A stretch of DNA of 45,579 nucleotides from Flavobacteriales bacterium (GTDB lineage Bacteria; Bacteroidota; Bacteroidia; Flavobacteriales; UA16): assembly GCA_028141885.1 (NCBI GenBank), contig JAOIQU010000009.1, positions 1 to 45,579 on the forward strand, written 5' to 3'. The translations under genes were made by a program, and so were the position numbers. Below are positions 41,667 to 45,579 of this stretch, one piece after another (within the stretch, counting starts at the first letter, position 1; each line of letters begins with the position of its first letter). The notes beneath the pieces were generated by a model. That model saw only the letters and a program-made list of their open reading frames with translations. It searched no databases and had not been told where the DNA came from.

Positions 41667-41739
41667 TGGTACCACCGGGATTCGAACCTGGGACACACGG
41701 ATTTTCAATCCGTTGCTCTACCAACTGAGCTATGGTACC
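41667..41739 (-). tRNA. tRNA-Phe (anticodon GAA)
   Basis: The minus strand gives a full 73-nt cloverleaf: acceptor GGTACCA/TGGTACC, D arm GCTC/GAGC with AGTTGGTA, anticodon stem ACGGA/TCCGT with loop TTGAAAA (anticodon GAA at 41706-41704), T loop GTTCGAATC, discriminator A at 41667. CCA is not encoded. A perfect TATCTTTG box lies 13 nt upstream and a terminator downstream. Confidence 0.97.
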
Positions 41740-41752
41740 TCAAATCGGAGGT

Positions 41753-41760
41753 CAAAGATA
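41753..41760 (-). promoter_or_regulatory. -7 box of tRNA-Phe
   Basis: TATCTTTG on the minus strand, a perfect TAnnTTTG match, ends 13 nt before the mature 5' end of tRNA-Phe. It differs by one base from the tRNA-Val box TATCTTCG. Confidence 0.65.
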
Positions 41761-41955
41761 AGTCTTGAATTGCAAGGGCCTCGAAATTGGTGCTTTTTTT
41801 CTTGAGTGGGAGTGCCAGCAGCAGCTCGCGATCCCCCTGAATTTCGGCTGCAAGGCCTTCTCTCAGTCGACGATTATATATGTTTCAAGTGCAAATTATG
41901 ACGTTTCGTAAACGCTAAAAATTCAGTCTAACGTAGGTGTAGAATAGAGTTAATT

Positions 41956-41996
41956 CATTGACAATAAGCCACATACCCCAGATTATTATGTCAATG
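41956..41996. repeat. Inverted repeat CATTGACA / TGTCAATG
   Basis: Perfect 8-bp arms at 41956-41963 and 41989-41996, 25 nt apart. The arms extend inward with an imperfect AATAA/TTATTA match. Candidate regulatory site or mRNA hairpin upstream of the surface-protein gene. Confidence 0.4.
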
Positions 41997-42029
41997 TTAC
42001 GAGTGTGGAAATATTGAGCTGGAATCGGT

Positions 42030-42053
42030 CGTGTAATTTTTTGGTTTTACACG
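42030..42053. promoter_or_regulatory. Inverted repeat CGTGTAA-N10-TTACACG
   Basis: Perfect 7-bp arms 74 bp upstream of the ATG at 42127. It shares the half-site CGTGTA/TACACG with the inverted repeat at 8250-8266, though the spacer is longer (12 versus 5 counting the 6-bp half-site). Confidence 0.4.
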
Positions 42054-42126
42054 TTAAGGCGGCGGTATTTTGCAAGACGGTGTGTCATGCACTTTTTGAA
42101 TGAAATCAATTCCAACTGTTATCGCC

Positions 42127-45100
42127 ATGAGGCTAATAACCACACTTTTCACCGTGCTGTTTTTTACGGCAGCAAACGCCCAATTTTTCGCGCCGGGCAA
42201 CTTCGCTCCAGCTCCGGAAGGCGCATCCATTTCATGCGAAGTTGTCGAAGTACACACTTCGGGCGATTTGGCAGGCCAAGTCACGTATCGCTTGTACCTC
42301 GAAACGGAGAATGAACAGGACTACCTGAGCGCCATAAGTGGCGTAGCAGAACCCACCGCTCCAGATGAGGTTGGGGGGCCACTCGTTTTGAACGCTTCTT
42401 CTGGGTCTTGGTTCAACTCGGGCTACAACAACAGCGCTTTTGCTGTCGGCGCAAATTCCGCCTTCTTTGGTGCTTTCCCAACACTCGCTTACGACAGTTG
42501 GGTTACTATTGGTTCGGAAAATTCGCTGGATACCCCAGGGCCTGGTGACTACTTCTCTGTTTGGGGATCCATTGACCCCAGTGATGAGTTTGCTGCTTCT
42601 GGATCAGACGATTTCCAGGGGATGAACATCACCGTCGATGATGGGATTGGCGGGGGTTGGGTGGTGCCCTTTCCCGGCGCTTATGACGCCGACAATGCGG
42701 CTTTTGCGCATGAGGATTTGCGCATCTTGATGATGCAAATCACAACCGAAGGAGAATTCTCTGGTCAAGCGTTCCTGCAGGTTTTTGCCAATGCAGACCA
42801 AACCCAGGAATGGCGAGGTGTTTTGGAATTCCAAACGTGTGCTGTGGTCGAAGGATGCACCGACGCCTCTGCGTGCAACTACGACGAAGACGCCAACTGG
42901 GACGACGGTTCTTGTCAAGAAAATGACGAGTGCGGCGTTTGCGGCGGCGAAGGCATCGCTGACGGCGCTTGCGACTGCGACGGCAACGTCCTTGACGAGT
43001 GCGGCGTTTGCGGCGGTGAAGGCATCGCTGACGGCGCTTGCGACTGTGACGGCAACGTCCTTGACGAGTGCGGTGTTTGTGGCGGTGAAGGCATCGCTGA
43101 CGGCGCTTGCGACTGTGACGGCAACGTCCTTGACGAGTGCGGCGTTTGTGGCGGTGAAGGCATCGCTGACGGCGCTTGCGACTGTGACGGCAACGTCCTT
43201 GACGAGTGCGGCGTTTGCGGCGGACCAGGAATTGCCCCTTTTTCCATTACTTCCACTTGGGTGTCAGGACAATGGCGTCCCGGGGATTTAGCCACTTACA
43301 ACCTAAATGGAGTGTCTGTGGAAGTCTTCGCAACATCCACCAACGCCAATTTTGCAGTTAGAGATCAAATTGTCGATGCACTCAATGCCAACATTGAATT
43401 GCAATCAATGGGCATCGCCGCCCGCTCTGGTGGACGTACATACCCAAATTCGCCTGACACCCAAGAAGCGCCTCCTTTGGGCTGGGGCGAAGTGGAGGTG
43501 GTCAGCAGTGAGCCCGTGCTTCTCTCTGCTTCATGGAGCACCCAATTAAATGGCATGATTCAAGGTGCAAATGGCAGCTATCAATTTGTCATTACTCCCT
43601 GCGACTGCGATGGAAACGTTTTTGATCAGTGTGGCATTTGTGGTGGAGATGACTCAACATGCGGAGGATGTACCGATATCAACGCTTGTAACTACGATGA
43701 AGACGCTGTCTACGATGATGGAACTTGCCTCGAGCTGGATTGCAATGGTGATTGCGGTGGAACGGCGGTTTTGGATGCTTGTGGCATTTGCGACGGGCCA
43801 GGTGCCGTTTACGAGTGTGGTTGTGAAGACATTCCACCGGGAGATTGCGATTGCAACGGCAACCAGTTCGATGCTTGCGGCGTGTGTGGAGGAAATGGCA
43901 CTTCATGCCTTGGTTGCACCGATGCGACGGCCTGCAACTATGACGAAACCGCGACCATTGACGATGGCTCATGCTTGAGCTTGGACTGTGCCGGAGTTTG
44001 TGGTGGAAGTGCCATGTTGGACGAATGTGGGGTGTGCAACGGTCCTGGTGCCATTTACGAGTGTGGATGCTCGGGCATCCCATTGGGAGAATGCGACTGC
44101 AACGGCAATGTGTTGGACGATTGCGGCGTTTGCGGTGGTGATGGAACCAGCTGCGTTTGCCCAATCGATCCTGTGGGTTGCTACACCACGCCTTTTGGTG
44201 ATGAGCTTCGCCTTGTCCAAGGAGGAGAATTCCAAGTGTTCAATGGAGCGAGCTACGAGGCCGAAGGATCGTGGGAGTTGAACGCAGATTGCGAATTGGC
44301 GATTGAAGATGTGACGTTGGTTTCGGACGGAAACGGTGGCTGGATTGATGTCAATTGCGGTCAAGTGGATTTGTCTGGCAATGTTGTTCCAGTGGGGTTG
44401 TGCGTTTCATTGACGCCGACAGAGTGCTCCGTCTCGGAGGACTGCTGTGAGACAGAGTTGACCTGGAACCAGGAGATCACAAGCTATACGGTCCAGTGTA
44501 CCGAGGATTTGCCGGAGTCTTGTGAAGACTTCGCGACAGGTGTGATGGCGGTGAATGAGTGTGACGGGTCAGAGTACGAAGCGACTTGCTTGACCTTTGA
44601 GAACCTCGACGACGACCCCAGCTGCACCACAACAGCCACCACGTCTAAACTGAACTCCAGCTTGGGTGAAGGTGTGTTTGGACCTACAGATGGGGCGTTC
44701 CGCTTGTACTTGCTCTCCATCCAAGGCGGTGCGGACAGCGATTACTTTGTTGAAGATCCAGCGGCGCCATTAACGTTTGTCCATTCTCCAGAGAATGGTA
44801 CGGCACGCTTGACGGGTCGCATTTACTGCCGTGAGAACGATGCGCAGTGGTTTGACGTGGACGTGGTGTTTGAAGATGGCCAAGCGGCTGACGAGTGGTT
44901 GGATGAAGATCCAATGACCAATGCCCTTCTCATTGGTGACGATCCTTCCATTCTTGGGTACCAGACTTGTGTCGTCGACACAAGCGCTCTGACGGTGTTC
45001 ACCATGACCTCACCAAGCGTGTTGATCGCAGGTGGAGATCTGTCAGGGTACCTGACGTTGGAGCACGCCCCTGAGGAACTCGACAAGCGTTTCCAATTGG

Positions 45101-45579
45101 GTGAGGGTGCCAACAACCACAACTGCAACAATGGCTTTGGCGGTTGGTTCTCTTGGTCCGGTGAGATCAATGGCGTGGAGTACAGCTCGCCTTCAGGTGA
45201 CATCGTTGTCGACTTGGGCGAGTGCTCAGGCAACGACAACGAATGCACGAACTCAGTTTCATTCAACGTCCGAGCGTTCGACGAAGATTGCGGCCGTTTG
45301 ATTTCTGAGGTTTTCACAGTGACGCGTGACGACACCATCGTCCCGACCATCGTCTCTGGACCAGCGGACATGACCGTGGAGTGTGACAACATTCCTGAGG
45401 TGGCCGGACCAGAGGCCGTGGTTGCGACGGACAACTGCGGTGAAGAAGTCAACGTAGACCCAGCTGTTGAGCTCGGGCCATTCCCTGGCTCATGTACGGG
45501 AGAGTACACGCTCATCCGCAACTGGACCGTCACGGATTTGTGCGGCAACGACACCGTTCACAAGCAAACCATCACGGTT
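42127..45579 (+). CDS. Large secreted Cys-rich repeat protein, probable T9SS cargo (3' end beyond window)
   Basis: An uninterrupted frame of 1,151 codons runs from ATG 42127 off the right edge. It starts with a signal peptide ([19 protein letters not shown]) and a beta-rich domain of about 220 residues. Three modules of the form GCTDxxACNYxxxAxxDDGxC begin near residues 243, 514 and 596. Between the first and second lie four tandem 23-residue units beginning [14 protein letters not shown] (267-358) plus a partial fifth; similar but diverged CGVCGG/CDCNGN units occur around 500-680. The last part seen has HYR-like sequence ([32 protein letters not shown]). Such proteins are common in marine Flavobacteriia, where they usually end in a type IX sorting signal; that end is not visible here. 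Cysteines are abundant, so it probably folds outside the cell with many disulfides. Ligand unknown. Confidence 0.9.
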   Translation, partial: MRLITTLFTVLFFTAANAQFFAPGNFAPAPEGASISCEVVEVHTSGDLAGQVTYRLYLETENEQDYLSAISGVAEPTAPDEVGGPLVLNASSGSWFNSGYNNSAFAVGANSAFFGAFPTLAYDSWVTIGSENSLDTPGPGDYFSVWGSIDPSDEFAASGSDDFQGMNITVDDGIGGGWVVPFPGAYDADNAAFAHEDLRILMMQITTEGEFSGQAFLQVFANADQTQEWRGVLEFQTCAVVEGCTDASACNYDEDANWDDGSCQENDECGVCGGEGIADGACDCDGNVLDECGVCGGEGIADGACDCDGNVLDECGVCGGEGIADGACDCDGNVLDECGVCGGEGIADGACDCDGNVLDECGVCGGPGIAPFSITSTWVSGQWRPGDLATYNLNGVSVEVFATSTNANFAVRDQIVDALNANIELQSMGIAARSGGRTYPNSPDTQEAPPLGWGEVEVVSSEPVLLSASWSTQLNGMIQGANGSYQFVITPCDCDGNVFDQCGICGGDDSTCGGCTDINACNYDEDAVYDDGTCLELDCNGDCGGTAVLDACGICDGPGAVYECGCEDIPPGDCDCNGNQFDACGVCGGNGTSCLGCTDATACNYDETATIDDGSCLSLDCAGVCGGSAMLDECGVCNGPGAIYECGCSGIPLGECDCNGNVLDDCGVCGGDGTSCVCPIDPVGCYTTPFGDELRLVQGGEFQVFNGASYEAEGSWELNADCELAIEDVTLVSDGNGGWIDVNCGQVDLSGNVVPVGLCVSLTPTECSVSEDCCETELTWNQEITSYTVQCTEDLPESCEDFATGVMAVNECDGSEYEATCLTFENLDDDPSCTTTATTSKLNSSLGEGVFGPTDGAFRLYLLSIQGGADSDYFVEDPAAPLTFVHSPENGTARLTGRIYCRENDAQWFDVDVVFEDGQAADEWLDEDPMTNALLIGDDPSILGYQTCVVDTSALTVFTMTSPSVLIAGGDLSGYLTLEHAPEELDKRFQLGEGANNHNCNNGFGGWFSWSGEINGVEYSSPSGDIVVDLGECSGNDNECTNSVSFNVRAFDEDCGRLISEVFTVTRDDTIVPTIVSGPADMTVECDNIPEVAGPEAVVATDNCGEEVNVDPAVELGPFPGSCTGEYTLIRNWTVTDLCGNDTVHKQTITV
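42925..43223 (+). repeat. Tandem 69-bp repeats, four units plus a partial fifth
   Basis: Units start at 42925, 42994, 43063, 43132 and 43201 (the last stops after about 23 bp). Each encodes 23 residues, [14 protein letters not shown] then ACDCDGNVL. All four full units are identical in protein, and in DNA they differ only at a few third positions (TGC/TGT, GGC/GGT). This implies recent duplication or gene conversion. Because the unit is a multiple of three, changes in copy number keep the frame. Confidence 0.95.

Larger units (their letters stand above)
41740..42126. other. AT-rich intergenic region before the large surface protein
   Basis: No gene is seen in these 387 bases. The part from about 41860 to 42130 is visibly richer in A and T than the rest of the window. 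It contains the tRNA-Phe promoter at its left end, two inverted repeats (41956-41996 and 42030-42053), and TATTTTGC at 42066-42073, a poor -7 box match that would give a 53-nt leader for the gene at 42127. Confidence 0.6.

Noticed and set aside
41616..41708. Upstream extension of aroB
   Set aside because: It would run through the tRNA-Phe terminator and into the tRNA itself; the ATG at 41615 follows a -7 box.
41956..41996. Invertible (phase-variable) promoter segment
   Set aside because: The arms are only 8 bp with a 25-nt spacer, too small for known invertible promoters in Bacteroidota, and no recombinase gene is nearby.
42925..43223. Regular repeats resembling a CRISPR array
   Set aside because: The repeats are contiguous, have no spacers and lie in frame within a long coding sequence.
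42915..43295. Minus-strand frame of 126 codons with Ser/Pro-rich repeats
   Set aside because: It is the reverse of the tandem Cys-rich repeats; the plus-strand frame has a signal peptide and a recognisable module structure.

Overview
The window is a chromosomal segment of a Bacteroidota bacterium, most likely a Flavobacteriales-type lineage of fairly high G+C (judged by eye, not counted). Reasons: type IX secretion genes (a PorP/SprF-like protein, PorU, PorV), secreted proteins with choice-of-anchor L, CHU_C and GCTDxxACNY-type modules, a fused LpxC/FabZ, an NhaD-ExbB-ExbD-TonB-FolC block, and recurrent promoter boxes of the Bacteroidota -7 type (TAnnTTTG). No phage, transposase, integrase or CRISPR array is visible.

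Layout. 1-6682: a PorP/SprF-like gene (partial, minus) divergent from porU, porV and ispF. 6673-8150 (minus): a two-gene unit of a VTC-type polyphosphate polymerase domain protein and a DUF4956 membrane protein. 8350-12825: pyruvate dehydrogenase E1-alpha and E2, then recG. 12848-14581: an unrecognised secreted protein. 14609-15751 (minus): an acyl-CoA dehydrogenase, divergent from anmK; then a Glu/Leu-type amino acid dehydrogenase. 18283-22968: nhaD, exbB, exbD, a tonB-like gene and folC. 22969-23315: an intergenic region with a nested palindrome, a pair of 26-bp repeats, a terminator and tRNA-Val. 23316-27073: a methyltransferase, a small secreted protein overlapping a sensor-less histidine kinase, and gpmI. 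27114-29273 (minus): a secreted choice-of-anchor L protein, probably a T9SS substrate. 29350-33645: an ABC ATPase, asnS, rpoN and a PAP2-like membrane protein. 33632-34681 (minus): galE. 34746-36546: an Hpt protein and a DUF4301 protein. 36551-41739 (minus): tRNA-Phe, aroB, lpxD, lpxC/fabZ, lpxA and an ABC ATPase (lipid A synthesis). 41740-42126: an AT-rich intergenic region with two inverted repeats. 42127 to the right edge: the first 1,151 codons of a very large secreted, cysteine-rich repeat protein.

The genes fit together as envelope biology plus housekeeping. PorU and PorV form the outer-membrane maturation end of the T9SS, and the choice-of-anchor L protein and the large Cys-rich protein look like its cargo. 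ExbBD/TonB energises the outer membrane, and the lpx operon builds lipid A. The most interesting non-coding signal is that many start codons lie only 4-6 nt after a -7 box. The two tRNA genes calibrate where transcription starts relative to such boxes, so many mRNAs here are probably leaderless or nearly so. Other points of interest are the near-identical 69-bp tandem repeats in the large surface protein, the nested palindrome next to tRNA-Val, and the VTC/DUF4956 pair.
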